A stretch of DNA of 11,236 nucleotides from an uncultured Collinsella sp. (GTDB lineage Bacteria; Actinomycetota; Coriobacteriia; Coriobacteriales; Coriobacteriaceae), in assembly GCA_900554325.1 (NCBI GenBank), contig USHA01000073.1, positions 1-11,236 on the forward strand, written 5' to 3'. Shown here one piece after another: positions 1-7,762 of this stretch (within the stretch, counting starts at the first letter, position 1; the number at the start of each line of letters is the position of its first letter). Below the pieces are notes generated by a model that did no database searches, was not told where the DNA came from, and was given only the letters and a program-made list of their open reading frames with translations. Made by a program: the position numbers and the translations under genes.

Positions 1-58
1 CGGAAAGAAGCTGCGCCGCGGGGGAGGCGACCCAAATGGCTTTCTCATATCGTCTTGA

Positions 59-1015
59 CTACAGCTCGCAAACGTTTTGCGCGCGACCCTCGACGTAGGC
101 GACGACGTTGTCGAACTCAATCTTGGCGCGGTGCTGCATGGCCTCGTGCGTAAGGAAGCCTACATGTGGCGTGAAGGTGCAGTTCTTGGCGTTGATGAGT
201 GCGTAGTCGGCGGGGATGGGCGGCTCCATATCAAAGACGTCGATGCCGGCACCGGCGAGCTTATCGTCGTTGAGTGCCTGGGCAAGGGCATCGTTATCCA
301 CGATGGCACCGCGGGCGCAGTTGATAAAGACGGCACCGTCCTTCATCTGGGCGAACTGCTCGGTGCCAAAGCTCTTGCGCGTGGTGTCATTGTTAGGCAG
401 GTGCAGGCTTACGATATCGGACTCGGCGAGCAACTGCTCGAGCGAAACCTGCTCAATGCCGGCCTCGGCTGCCTCGGGATGCTCGTGGCGGGCATAGCCC
501 AGCACGCGGGCGCCAAAGGCCTTAAAGAGACGACCCGTGGCGCAGCCGATCTTACCGCAGCCCACGATACCCACGGTCTTGTCGCGGATCTCGGTGCCCA
601 TTAGGCCGGCGCTCGTCTTGCCGCTGCGGACGGCGGCATCGGCGGCGCCCACCTTGCGCAACACGTCGATGGTCAGGCCAAGGGTGAGCTCGGCGACCGA
701 AACGTCGGAGTAGCCGGCGCAGTTGCGAACCTCAACACCGCGCTCACGGCAGGAGGAAAGCCCCACGTGGTCGATGCCCGTAAAGGCAACGGCGATCATC
801 TTGAGCGCATCGGAGCCGGCGACGACCTCGGCGGGGTAGGGGTTGTTGGCGATCATGACGACCTCGGCGCCCTCGCTGCGTCGAGCGAGCTCGACCGGAT
901 CGGTTGTTTTGGTATCGAAATAGACAAACTCGTGTCCGGCATCCTTAAGGGGTGCGGAGAGCTCGTCGATGGTCTGCTCGGGTACTCCCAACGGTTCAAT
1001 CAGGGCAATCTTCAT
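59..1015 (-). CDS. D-2-hydroxyacid dehydrogenase family protein
   Basis: A 318-residue soluble oxidoreductase of the D-isomer-specific 2-hydroxyacid dehydrogenase family, which interconverts 2-hydroxy acids and 2-keto acids using NAD(P). The Rossmann glycine motif GCGKIG is at residues 152-157. The three family catalytic residues are visible: Arg235 in NCARGAIVD, Glu264 in DMEPP and His284 in TPHVGF. The ATG at 1015 is chosen because GAGGAG lies 7 bases upstream and the family N-terminus (MKIALIEPLG) starts there; the frame stays open further upstream, but that part looks like leader DNA. The second strand of the Rossmann fold ends in GYAR rather than with an acidic residue, which could mean NADP(H) preference (inference). 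The substrate cannot be read from the sequence. It is divergent from the ferredoxin gene at 1170. Confidence 0.9.
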   Translation of the reverse strand: MKIALIEPLGVPEQTIDELSAPLKDAGHEFVYFDTKTTDPVELARRSEGAEVVMIANNPYPAEVVAGSDALKMIAVAFTGIDHVGLSSCRERGVEVRNCAGYSDVSVAELTLGLTIDVLRKVGAADAAVRSGKTSAGLMGTEIRDKTVGIVGCGKIGCATGRLFKAFGARVLGYARHEHPEAAEAGIEQVSLEQLLAESDIVSLHLPNNDTTRKSFGTEQFAQMKDGAVFINCARGAIVDNDALAQALNDDKLAGAGIDVFDMEPPIPADYALINAKNCTFTPHVGFLTHEAMQHRAKIEFDNVVAYVEGRAQNVCEL

Positions 1016-1050
1016 CTTGTGACTCCTCAATAAACCTAGGCGATTAGGCT

Positions 1051-1076
1051 GGCAATAGATTGTAGGTCTATTTGCC
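1051..1076. promoter_or_regulatory. Inverted repeat between divergent genes, possible operator
   Basis: GGCAATAGA (1051-1059) faces TCTATTTGCC (1067-1076); the arms match except for one extra T, with a 7-base spacer. The inner part ATAGA-N7-TCTAT has the shape of a LysR-type binding site. It lies in the 154-base gap between the divergent dehydrogenase (start 1015) and ferredoxin (start 1170) genes. On the minus strand TTGAGG (1074-1079) and TATTGC (1051-1056) could be a 17-spaced promoter for the dehydrogenase, placing the repeat across it. On the plus strand TATCAT (1124-1129) could be a -10 box for the ferredoxin gene. Neither promoter is strong, and no regulator is encoded beside it. Confidence 0.3.
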
Positions 1077-1169
1077 TCAAAGGTGCTCCGCGTGTAATTT
1101 GCCCGAGGCGTGGGCCGATAGCGTATCATTATCTCTTGCTTGTTTGCACTGCTCAGGGAGGGGCCGCGC

Positions 1170-2423
1170 ATGGCGCAGGAACACGATCTGTTTGATGACA
1201 TTATCGAGATCAGCAAGGGTTTCGACTTTCTTAAAAACCCGCTTGGCGGTGTGACCGATGCACTCGATCCGTCGGCGCCGCAATGGAATCCTGCCGACTA
1301 CAAGGAGCGTCCGCGCGGTAACACCATTCCGTGCCTGACCTGCAAAAACGAAAAGAGCGGCTGCACTGCGTGCATGGACGTGTGCCCGGTCAACGCTATC
1401 GAGGTCGAGGAAGACGCCATCGAGATCCTCGACTCCTGTCGCAAGTGCGGCCTGTGCGCCGCTGCCTGTCCGACCGAGGCAATCATCTCGCCGCGCCTGG
1501 CGCCCAAAAACCTGTATGACGATATCGTCTCTGCTGCCACGAGCCACGAGACCGCCTACGTTACCTGCACGCGCGCCCTTAAGCGCATGCCGCGCGAAAA
1601 CGAGGTCGTCGTCGCCTGCGTGGGCGATATTACGGCCGAGACCTGGTTCTCGGTACTGGCCGACTATCCCAACGTGAGCGTCTACCTGCCGTTGGGCGTG
1701 TGCGATAAGTGCCGCAACACCGGCGGTGAGGACATTCTGGGCGAGGCGATTGCGAAGGCCGAGGAGTGGTCCGGCACGGGTATGGGCTTGGAGGTCGACT
1801 CCAAGAGCCTCAAATGCCATAAGCGCCGCGAGTACGAGCGCAAGGAGTACATGGAAAAGATCGCCCGCACCACGGGCCTGACGGTGACCAAGCTCAACCC
1901 GGCGACGGCGGCGCTGGCCTCGGTGACGCAAAAGCTCAAGGCCCATCGCCATCAGATTACCCAGCTGGAGCGCACGCTCAACACCATGTGCGGCACCACG
2001 ACGACCAAGCGTCGCCGTTCGCTCACGCACGGGCGGCAGCTGGTACTCTCGACGCTGCAAAACCATCCCGAGCTTGCCCAGAACATGCAGGTGAGCACGC
2101 CGGAGTGCGATTTTGACAAGTGCACGTCGTGCGGCGAGTGCGTCAACGTGTGCCCCACGTTTGCCTGCGATCTGGTGGGAAGCGGCCGCTTTGCGTTGGA
2201 GTCCACGTATTGTTTGGGCTGCGGCGCCTGTGTCAAGGTGTGTCCCGAGCATGCGCTCAAGTTGGTTGAGCACGACGCGTCCAATCTGGTCGTCGTCGAT
2301 CCTGAAGCCGAAGAAAAGGCCGCCCAGAAGGCGAAGGCTCACGAAGAAGCTGAGAAGGTCAAAGCCGAAGCAAAGGCCAAGCTCGACAAGATGCTCGACC
2401 AGGTGGAAAAGCTCGCGGACTAG
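1170..2423 (+). CDS. Four-cluster 4Fe-4S ferredoxin-type protein
   Basis: A 417-residue cytoplasmic iron-sulfur protein, probably an electron carrier or an oxidoreductase subunit; its partner is unknown. Two pairs of 4Fe-4S motifs flank a long middle domain. N-terminal pair: Cys58, 65, 68, 72 (with an extra Cys55 and a 6-residue insertion) and the classic CxxCxxCxxxCP at 90-100. C-terminal pair: CxxCxxCxxxCP at 318-328 and 348-358. The middle domain (about 129-290) is not a ferredoxin fold. It holds more cysteines (133, 150, 178, 181, 216, 274), with Cys178-x2-Cys181 in GVCDKCRNTGG, and could bind a further cofactor (inference). The tail (about 378-417) is very rich in Ala, Lys and Glu and likely a helix or coiled coil. 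There is no signal peptide or membrane segment. The ATG at 1170 follows GGGAGGGG by about 7 bases; an in-frame TTG at 1140 is less likely. Confidence 0.85.
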   Translation: MAQEHDLFDDIIEISKGFDFLKNPLGGVTDALDPSAPQWNPADYKERPRGNTIPCLTCKNEKSGCTACMDVCPVNAIEVEEDAIEILDSCRKCGLCAAACPTEAIISPRLAPKNLYDDIVSAATSHETAYVTCTRALKRMPRENEVVVACVGDITAETWFSVLADYPNVSVYLPLGVCDKCRNTGGEDILGEAIAKAEEWSGTGMGLEVDSKSLKCHKRREYERKEYMEKIARTTGLTVTKLNPATAALASVTQKLKAHRHQITQLERTLNTMCGTTTTKRRRSLTHGRQLVLSTLQNHPELAQNMQVSTPECDFDKCTSCGECVNVCPTFACDLVGSGRFALESTYCLGCGACVKVCPEHALKLVEHDASNLVVVDPEAEEKAAQKAKAHEEAEKVKAEAKAKLDKMLDQVEKLAD

Positions 2424-2470
2424 TCAGCGAGCTCTATCTCTGCTTCATTCGTGCCGCCGTGGTGTCCGGG

Positions 2471-2500
2471 TTCGCCCAGATGCTGCGGCGGCGCTATACT
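2471..2500 (+). promoter_or_regulatory. Probable promoter of ychF
   Basis: TATACT (2495-2500) is a good -10 box. TTCGCC (2471-2476) sits 18 bases upstream as a weak -35. The implied transcript begins near 2507, about 30 bases before the GTG start of ychF. It lies in the 114-base gap after the ferredoxin gene, where I see no clear terminator, so some read-through from upstream remains possible. Confidence 0.45.
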
Positions 2501-2537
2501 TATGCAGTTTGAAATGCTTGTACCAAAAGGAGCTGTC

Positions 2538-3614
<1,077 letters not shown>

Positions 3615-3626
3615 AGGACTGCTTGG

Positions 3627-4010
3627 ATGTTTCAGTACAGCAAAAAGGCCGGCTACATGGGCATCGCGCTGCTCGTACTTGCGGTAATTCCGCTGGTGGT
3701 TGCGGCGTTTGTCATTCCCAACATTGGGCCCGAGGTGGCTACGAAGTTTAACGCCGCCGGCGAGGCGACGCGCTGGGGTAAGAGTTACGAGCTGCTGGCG
3801 CTGCCGGTGCTCAACCTGCTACTCGGCGTGGCGACGTACTTTACGGCAGGCCGTCAGGCAAAGAACAGCGAGGACTCTGCGGTGATGGCGCGACTTACGT
3901 GCGAGCGTTATCTGCGCAACGGTTGCATCACGGGTGTGTTCCTCAACGTGATCAACGTCTACTTTATATATTCAGCGATTACCGGCACGGGCTTTGGTCT
4001 GGGCTTTTAG
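3627..4010 (+). CDS. Small DUF1648 membrane protein (SdpI-like N-terminal type)
   Basis: A 127-residue integral membrane protein. Three hydrophobic segments are visible at about 9-31, 53-74 and 98-119. The loop after the first segment carries the DUF1648 pattern: a proline-rich end of the helix, then PEVATKFNAAGEATRWGKS with the Gly/Trp/Gly spacing of the family, then a Leu-rich helix starting with Pro60. DUF1648 occurs alone or at the N-terminus of SdpI-type immunity or signalling proteins; a stand-alone copy has no assigned function. AAAGGA overlaps the ychF stop region about 8 bases before the ATG, and the 12-base gap points to one transcript with ychF. It ends 9 bases from the convergent gene at 4020. 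Confidence 0.75.
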   Translation: MFQYSKKAGYMGIALLVLAVIPLVVAAFVIPNIGPEVATKFNAAGEATRWGKSYELLALPVLNLLLGVATYFTAGRQAKNSEDSAVMARLTCERYLRNGCITGVFLNVINVYFIYSAITGTGFGLGF

Positions 4011-4019
4011 CTTGTCCCT

Positions 4020-4409
4020 TTAGGCAACGAGCCTGCAAGCATATTCGATGGCTGCTGCGAGGCCGCCGCTCGATCGTGGTTGAAAGACCATGTCGGCGGC
4101 GGCCTCGTTTTCGTATCCCGCGCCGCGCAGCGTGAGGGCGACGGCGGCATCTAGCAGCAACGGAAGGCCATGCTGTGTGGTGGCGATAACGGCTGTCTGG
4201 TCGAGTGCGCAACCGCGTTTTTGGCATAGAAATGCGAGTTCGTTATGTTTCGGATTGGGGAGCAACGCGGATGTAACGCGACTCGATAGCAGCGTAAAGG
4301 CCGTGCGCTCATCAGGCGAAAGAAAGTCGGCTTCGACAACTACGAGCTTGGGCGGCGTATTGCGTAAGCGGCAGTTCGCGTGCTGCACGTAAATCGAAGA
4401 ACCCGACAT
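4020..4409 (-). CDS. Degenerate HAD-like protein (C-terminal half only)
   Basis: A 129-residue protein whose residues about 21-128 follow the C-terminal half of Cof-type (HAD-IIB) phosphatases: KLVVVEADF, then NELAFLCQKRG, then a Leu- and Ala-rich stretch, AADMVF and finally GGLAAAIEYACRL. The catalytic parts are missing. There is no N-terminal DxD nucleophile, and where the family has GDxxND this protein has TTQHGL (77-82), so it is probably not a phosphatase. It could bind a ligand, act with the neighbouring regulator, or be a decaying gene. The ATG at 4409 is preferred over an in-frame TTG at 4433 because AGGAG lies 6 bases upstream. It is divergent from the XRE gene, with a perfect palindrome in the shared gap. 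The HAD assignment is from pattern only. Confidence 0.6.
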   Translation of the reverse strand: MSGSSIYVQHANCRLRNTPPKLVVVEADFLSPDERTAFTLLSSRVTSALLPNPKHNELAFLCQKRGCALDQTAVIATTQHGLPLLLDAAVALTLRGAGYENEAAADMVFQPRSSGGLAAAIEYACRLVA

Positions 4410-4431
4410 AGAAAACTCCTGTGTATTCGGC

Positions 4432-4457
4432 AAAACGTAAACTATAGTTTACGTTTT
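4432..4457. promoter_or_regulatory. Perfect 26-bp palindrome, likely XRE operator
   Basis: The half-site AAAACGTAAACTA (4432-4444) is followed directly by its exact reverse complement (4445-4457). It is centred in the 76-base gap between the divergent HAD-like gene (ATG 4409) and XRE gene (ATG 4486). TATAGT, a -10-like hexamer, occurs at the centre on both strands (4443-4448 plus, 4441-4446 minus), so a bound dimer could block both promoters. Autoregulation by the XRE protein encoded 28 bases downstream is the simplest reading (inference). It is not a terminator, because the arms are AT-rich and meet without a loop. Confidence 0.7.
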
Positions 4458-4485
4458 TGTTCGGCTCCATTTCAAACTCGGCTGC

Positions 4486-4704
4486 ATGGACGAACGAGCG
4501 AAACAGATTCTTGGCAAGCGAGTCGAACAGGCGCGCAGGGACCTTGGGATCTCCAAGGTCGATTTTTGCGTGGCAGCAGGAATCAGCCGCCCCTATCTCG
4601 ATCAGATCGAGGGCGGAACGGCAAATTTCACGCTCAAGATTCTATTTAAGATTGCGCCTGCACTCGGCATGACGGTGTCAGAGCTTCTTGAAGGCATTGA
4701 ATAA
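4486..4704 (+). CDS. XRE-family helix-turn-helix regulator
   Basis: A 72-residue, single-domain DNA-binding protein of the Cro/CI (XRE) type. The fold is complete: helix 1 about 5-20, helix 2 about 23-30 (SKVDFCVA), recognition helix about 34-42 (SRPYLDQIE), then the typical G-T-x-N-F-T-L-K turn and helices at about 49-60 and 64-70 ending in VSELLEG. It has no extra sensor or multimerization domain. The ATG is the only usable start in this frame, and it has no clear ribosome-binding site, which suggests weak translation. It is divergent from the HAD-like gene and probably acts on the palindrome at 4432-4457. Two-gene layouts like this can be toxin-antitoxin pairs, but the partner shows no known toxin motif. 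It is convergent with the asparaginase gene. Confidence 0.85.
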   Translation: MDERAKQILGKRVEQARRDLGISKVDFCVAAGISRPYLDQIEGGTANFTLKILFKIAPALGMTVSELLEGIE

Positions 4705-4725
4705 GGGACGCCGGTCGATATCTGA

Positions 4726-5739
4726 TTACGCCATCGGGATGCGGTCGTGGTTGACTTGGCTGTAGAACAGGCGCTGGATCTCGGCGGCGTCGCGCGACTG
4801 GCCGAGTGCCCACATGGTTTTGGCCACGAGCGTCTCGGTGGTCATGTCATCGCCGCGCAGAATGCCCGGATGATCGGCGTAAGCACGACCGACCTCGTAG
4901 ACGCCCAGGTCCAGGCCTTCTTCGGGTACCTGCGTGGTCATAACAACGGTGCGGCCCGAATCGACCCAGCGGAAAATCGCTTCCTGGAACGATTCGCCCG
5001 ACTCGCCAAACTCGGGAATACCGCCAATGCCAAAGGTCTCCAGAATCACGGCGTCGTAGCTATCGGCCAGGGCGTCCAGAATGCCCGGGTTTACGCCAGG
5101 TGTGAGCTTGAGCACAAACACACGCGGATCGATGTTGTCGTAGAAGCGCACCGGGTTTTCGCCCTGGTGCGTGCCATGAAGTCCGTTACGCACGATGCGG
5201 TCGTTGCGGATGTAGGCGATGGGCGGATAGTTCACGCTGATGAACGCGTTAAAGCTCATGGTGCGCTGTTTGCGGGCGCGCGTGCCGGCAATGGCGACGC
5301 CGCCAAACACAATCGACACATCGTGCGAATGCTCGTCGAGTGCATAGAGCAGGCTCTGGTACAGGTTGAGCTTGGCGTCGGTAAAGGGATTGCCCATGGG
5401 CTTTTGCGAGCCGGTGAGCACGATGGGCTTGGGGCTGTCCTGAATCAGGTAGGAAAGCGCTGCTGCGGTGTAGCTCATGGTGTCAGTGCCGTGCAGAATC
5501 ACGAAGCCGTCGTGGTCGGCATAACCCTCGACAATGACGTCGCGGATACGCATCCAGTCGCTCGGGCGCATGTTGGTGCTGTCGATGTTCATGGGCTGCA
5601 CGACGTCGAGCTCGCAGAGCCCCGAGATCTCGGGGACGCTCTGGGCGAGCTCCTCACCGGTCAGGGCGGGGGAGAGGCCGTTGCCGTCCTCGGTCGATGC
5701 GATGGTGCCGCCCGTGGCGATGAGAAGGATGCGCTTCAT
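4726..5739 (-). CDS. ansA: L-asparaginase, cytoplasmic type I
   Basis: A 337-residue enzyme hydrolysing L-asparagine to L-aspartate and ammonia. The first catalytic threonine is in ATGGTIAS (Thr12). The second motif HGTDTMSY carries Thr85-Asp86, and Lys157 in ARKQRTMSFNAF fits the lysine of the catalytic triad. Ser54 in NIDSTN fits the substrate-binding serine. There is no signal peptide, and the length matches cytoplasmic type I enzymes rather than the periplasmic type II. The ATG at 5739 is chosen because the family N-terminus (MKRILLIATGG) starts there, with AGGAA upstream; the frame is open for 24 codons further up but lacks similarity. Its C-terminus converges on the XRE gene with a 21-base gap. 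A promoter and operator-like repeat are found at 5791-5846. Glutaminase side activity cannot be excluded. Confidence 0.93.
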   Translation of the reverse strand: MKRILLIATGGTIASTEDGNGLSPALTGEELAQSVPEISGLCELDVVQPMNIDSTNMRPSDWMRIRDVIVEGYADHDGFVILHGTDTMSYTAAALSYLIQDSPKPIVLTGSQKPMGNPFTDAKLNLYQSLLYALDEHSHDVSIVFGGVAIAGTRARKQRTMSFNAFISVNYPPIAYIRNDRIVRNGLHGTHQGENPVRFYDNIDPRVFVLKLTPGVNPGILDALADSYDAVILETFGIGGIPEFGESGESFQEAIFRWVDSGRTVVMTTQVPEEGLDLGVYEVGRAYADHPGILRGDDMTTETLVAKTMWALGQSRDAAEIQRLFYSQVNHDRIPMA

Positions 5740-5790
5740 GCTGGTATTCCTATCGTATTTGCCGCCGCAGAGGCGGAGTCGTTCGGCAGT

Positions 5791-5818
5791 ATTGTGGCAC
5801 AGGGCGTCCAATGTTCAA
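5791..5818 (-). promoter_or_regulatory. Probable promoter of the asparaginase gene
   Basis: Read on the minus strand, TTGAAC (5813-5818) and CACAAT (5791-5796) form a sigma-70-like promoter with a 16-base spacer. The leader would be about 45 bases and contains a short hairpin (CCGCC at 5762-5766 with GGCGG at 5772-5776). The -35 box lies inside one arm of the inverted repeat at 5814-5846, so binding there would block polymerase. Confidence 0.5.
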
Positions 5819-5846
5819 ACGTATTACATCATCTGTAACGTTTGAA
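5814..5846. promoter_or_regulatory. Interrupted inverted repeat over the asparaginase promoter
   Basis: TTCAAACGT (5814-5822) is matched by ACGTTTGAA (5838-5846). Inside these, TACA (5825-5828) matches TGTA (5834-5837), with two unpaired bases on the left side. The total is 13 matched positions around a 5-base centre. It overlaps the likely -35 box of the asparaginase gene. The core AAACGT is also the core of the palindrome at 4432-4457, so the same XRE protein might recognise both (inference). An unlinked regulator is equally possible. Confidence 0.5.
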
Positions 5847-5966
5847 AACACTTCAATTGCCGTCAAATAGGGGCCCAGGTCGTGCGTTTGCCGTGCGCTG
5901 ATGGCCGCGAGGGGCGAGAAACCCCATATAACGTGTACACTATGGAGGTTATTTTCGTTCATTCAC

Positions 5967-5989
5967 GCGGGTGGGCACCGGCTCCCCGC
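5967..5989 (+). promoter_or_regulatory. guaA leader: short hairpin and candidate -10 box
   Basis: GCGGG (5967-5971) can pair with CCCGC (5985-5989) just before the guaA ribosome-binding site. Upstream, TACACT (5936-5941) is a plausible -10 box, but I find no convincing -35 at the right distance. No purine riboswitch is visible. The rest of the gap to the asparaginase gene shows only GGGG/CCCC arms at 5911-5925. Confidence 0.25.
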
Positions 5990-6006
5990 CAACAAGAGGG
6001 GGAACC

Positions 6007-7605
6007 ATGGATCAAAAGGCTTCCGCAAAGGTCCTCGTACTCGACTTTGGTGCGCAGTACGGTCAGCTCATTGCCCGTCGCGTCCGCGACCTCAACGTGT
6101 ATTCCGAGATCGTCCCCTGCGACATCTCGGCCGACGAGATTCGCGAGATGAACGCCTCTGCGCTCATCCTTTCCGGCGGCCCGGCTTCCGTGTATGCCGA
6201 GGACGCTCCGTCCATCGATCCCGCCATCTTTGACCTGGGCCTTCCCGTCCTGGGCTTCTGCTACGGCCATCAGATCACGGCCGTGACGCTCGGCGGCAAG
6301 GTTGGCCACTCCGAGGTGGGCGAGTACGGCCGCGCCACCATCACGCGCACGGCTGGCGCCAAGCTCTTTAACTCCACGCCCATGGAGCAGACCGTGTGGA
6401 TGAGCCACCGCGACGCCGTGTCCGAGGTGCCCGAGGGCTTTACCGTTACCGCCAGCACCGACGTGTGCCCGGTTGCCGCCATGGAGTGCGTCGAGCGCAA
6501 GATCTTCACCACGCAGTTCCACCCCGAGGTCAAGCACTCCGAGTACGGTCAGCAGCTGCTGAGCAACTTCCTGTTTGAGATCTGCGGCCTGGAGCCCAAC
6601 TGGAGCATGGACAACCTGGTCGAGACCATGACGGCCGAGTTCCGCGAGAAGGTCGGTGACGACCGCGTGATTCTGGCCCTGTCCGGTGGCGTCGACTCCT
6701 CCGTCGTGGCTGCGCTGGGCGCCCGCGCCGTGGGCAAGCAGATGACCTGCGTGTTCATCAACCACGGCCTGCTGCGCAAGGGCGAGCCCGAACAGGTGGA
6801 GGAGGTCTTCACCAAGCAGTTCGATGTCGACTTTATTCACGTTCACGCCGAGGACCGCTATGCCGAGCTTCTGGCCGGCGTGACTGAGCCCGAGGAGAAG
6901 CGCCGCATCATCGGTACGCAGTTCTGGAAAGAGTTCTTCGCCGTGGCGCAGCAGCTCGAGACCGACGGCAAGCCGGTCAAGTACCTGGCCCAGGGCACCA
7001 TCTACCCCGACATCATCGAGTCCGGCGCTCGCAAGACGGGCGGCAAGACGGCCACCATCAAGAGCCATCACAACCTGATTCCGTTCCCCGAGGGCGTGCA
7101 CTTCGATCTCATCGAGCCGCTCGACCACTTTTTCAAGGACGAGGTGCGCGAACTGGGCCTGGCGCTGGGCCTGCCCGAGCACATCGTGCACCGTCAGCCG
7201 TTCCCGGGCCCCGGCCTGGCGATTCGCATCATCGGCGCGGTGAGCCCCGAGAAGCTCGAGATCCTGAAGAACGCCGACGCCATCGTGCGCGAGGAGCTGG
7301 ACGAGTACAACGCGCGCCTGTTCGAGCAGACCGGCGAGCGCAACAGTGAGCACTCCTGCTGGCAGTACTTCGCCGTCCTGCCCGACATCAAGTCCGTCGG
7401 CGTTATGGGCGACGAGCGCACCTATCAGCGTCCGATCATCCTGCGTGCCGTCGAGTCCAGTGACGCCATGACCGCCGACTGGGCCAAGCTGCCCTACGAC
7501 GTCCTGGCCCGCATCTCCGGCCGCATCGTGGCCGAGGTTCCCGGTGCCAACCGCGTGTGCTACGACATTACGTCCAAGCCGCCCGCGACAATCGAGTGGG
7601 AGTAG
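6007..7605 (+). CDS. guaA: GMP synthase (glutamine-hydrolysing)
   Basis: A 532-residue two-domain enzyme that converts XMP, glutamine and ATP to GMP, glutamate, AMP and pyrophosphate, the last step of guanine nucleotide synthesis. The N-terminal class I glutamine amidotransferase has its nucleophile Cys85 in GFCYGHQ and its His172/Glu174 in QFHPEVKH. The ATP-pyrophosphatase loop LALSGGVDSS is at about 223-232. The C-terminal dimerization domain holds the family blocks TIYPDIIESG, FPGPGLAIRI and the terminal SKPPATIEWE. All key residues are present and the length is normal (about 525 in E. coli). The ATG at 6007 follows GAGGGGG and gives the expected N-terminus; an in-frame GTG at 5971 would add 12 unrelated residues. 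The gene is single, followed by its own terminator, and intact at its 3' end. Confidence 0.98.
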   Translation: MDQKASAKVLVLDFGAQYGQLIARRVRDLNVYSEIVPCDISADEIREMNASALILSGGPASVYAEDAPSIDPAIFDLGLPVLGFCYGHQITAVTLGGKVGHSEVGEYGRATITRTAGAKLFNSTPMEQTVWMSHRDAVSEVPEGFTVTASTDVCPVAAMECVERKIFTTQFHPEVKHSEYGQQLLSNFLFEICGLEPNWSMDNLVETMTAEFREKVGDDRVILALSGGVDSSVVAALGARAVGKQMTCVFINHGLLRKGEPEQVEEVFTKQFDVDFIHVHAEDRYAELLAGVTEPEEKRRIIGTQFWKEFFAVAQQLETDGKPVKYLAQGTIYPDIIESGARKTGGKTATIKSHHNLIPFPEGVHFDLIEPLDHFFKDEVRELGLALGLPEHIVHRQPFPGPGLAIRIIGAVSPEKLEILKNADAIVREELDEYNARLFEQTGERNSEHSCWQYFAVLPDIKSVGVMGDERTYQRPIILRAVESSDAMTADWAKLPYDVLARISGRIVAEVPGANRVCYDITSKPPATIEWE

Positions 7606-7720
7606 GCTGACAGGGTTCTGACCTGTATTTTTGAGTGCCGCACTGTGCTGCTGAGTTTCGTTTCGTACGAGAGTCATGGCAAAGCCGCCAGCGACGGCGG
7701 TGAGTAAATACGGTAATCTG

Positions 7721-7753
7721 GCCTCCGTTCCCGCGTTGGGACGGAGGCTTTTT
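7721..7753 (+). terminator. Intrinsic terminator downstream of guaA
   Basis: GCCTCCGTTCCC pairs with GGGACGGAGGC (one unpaired T) around a short GCGTT loop, and the stem is followed at once by TTTTTC. This is a strong rho-independent terminator about 115 bases after the guaA stop. A second short hairpin (CCGCC 7685-7689 with GGCGG 7696-7700) lies between them. Confidence 0.85.
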
Positions 7754-7762
7754 CTTTGCCGT

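Noticed and set aside
1..58. End of a neighbouring gene (18 open codons plus, stop at 56-58; or a minus-strand start at 48)
   Set aside because: Too short to judge; the minus ATG has no ribosome-binding site and neither peptide is recognisable.
4020..4704. Toxin-antitoxin pair
   Set aside because: The genes are divergent rather than in one operon, and the 129-residue partner shows no toxin motif; its pattern fits a HAD C-terminal half better.
5880..6006. Purine riboswitch before guaA
   Set aside because: The conserved three-way junction core bases are absent; only short GC arms are seen.
5959..7677. 572-codon minus-strand open frame across guaA
   Set aside because: It mirrors guaA codon by codon, is Leu-, Gly-, His- and Val-rich without any domain, and guaA is certain. 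The long minus- or plus-strand frames over the ferredoxin (1077-2342), ychF (2445-3596) and asparaginase (4747-5838) are the same effect of GC-rich codons.
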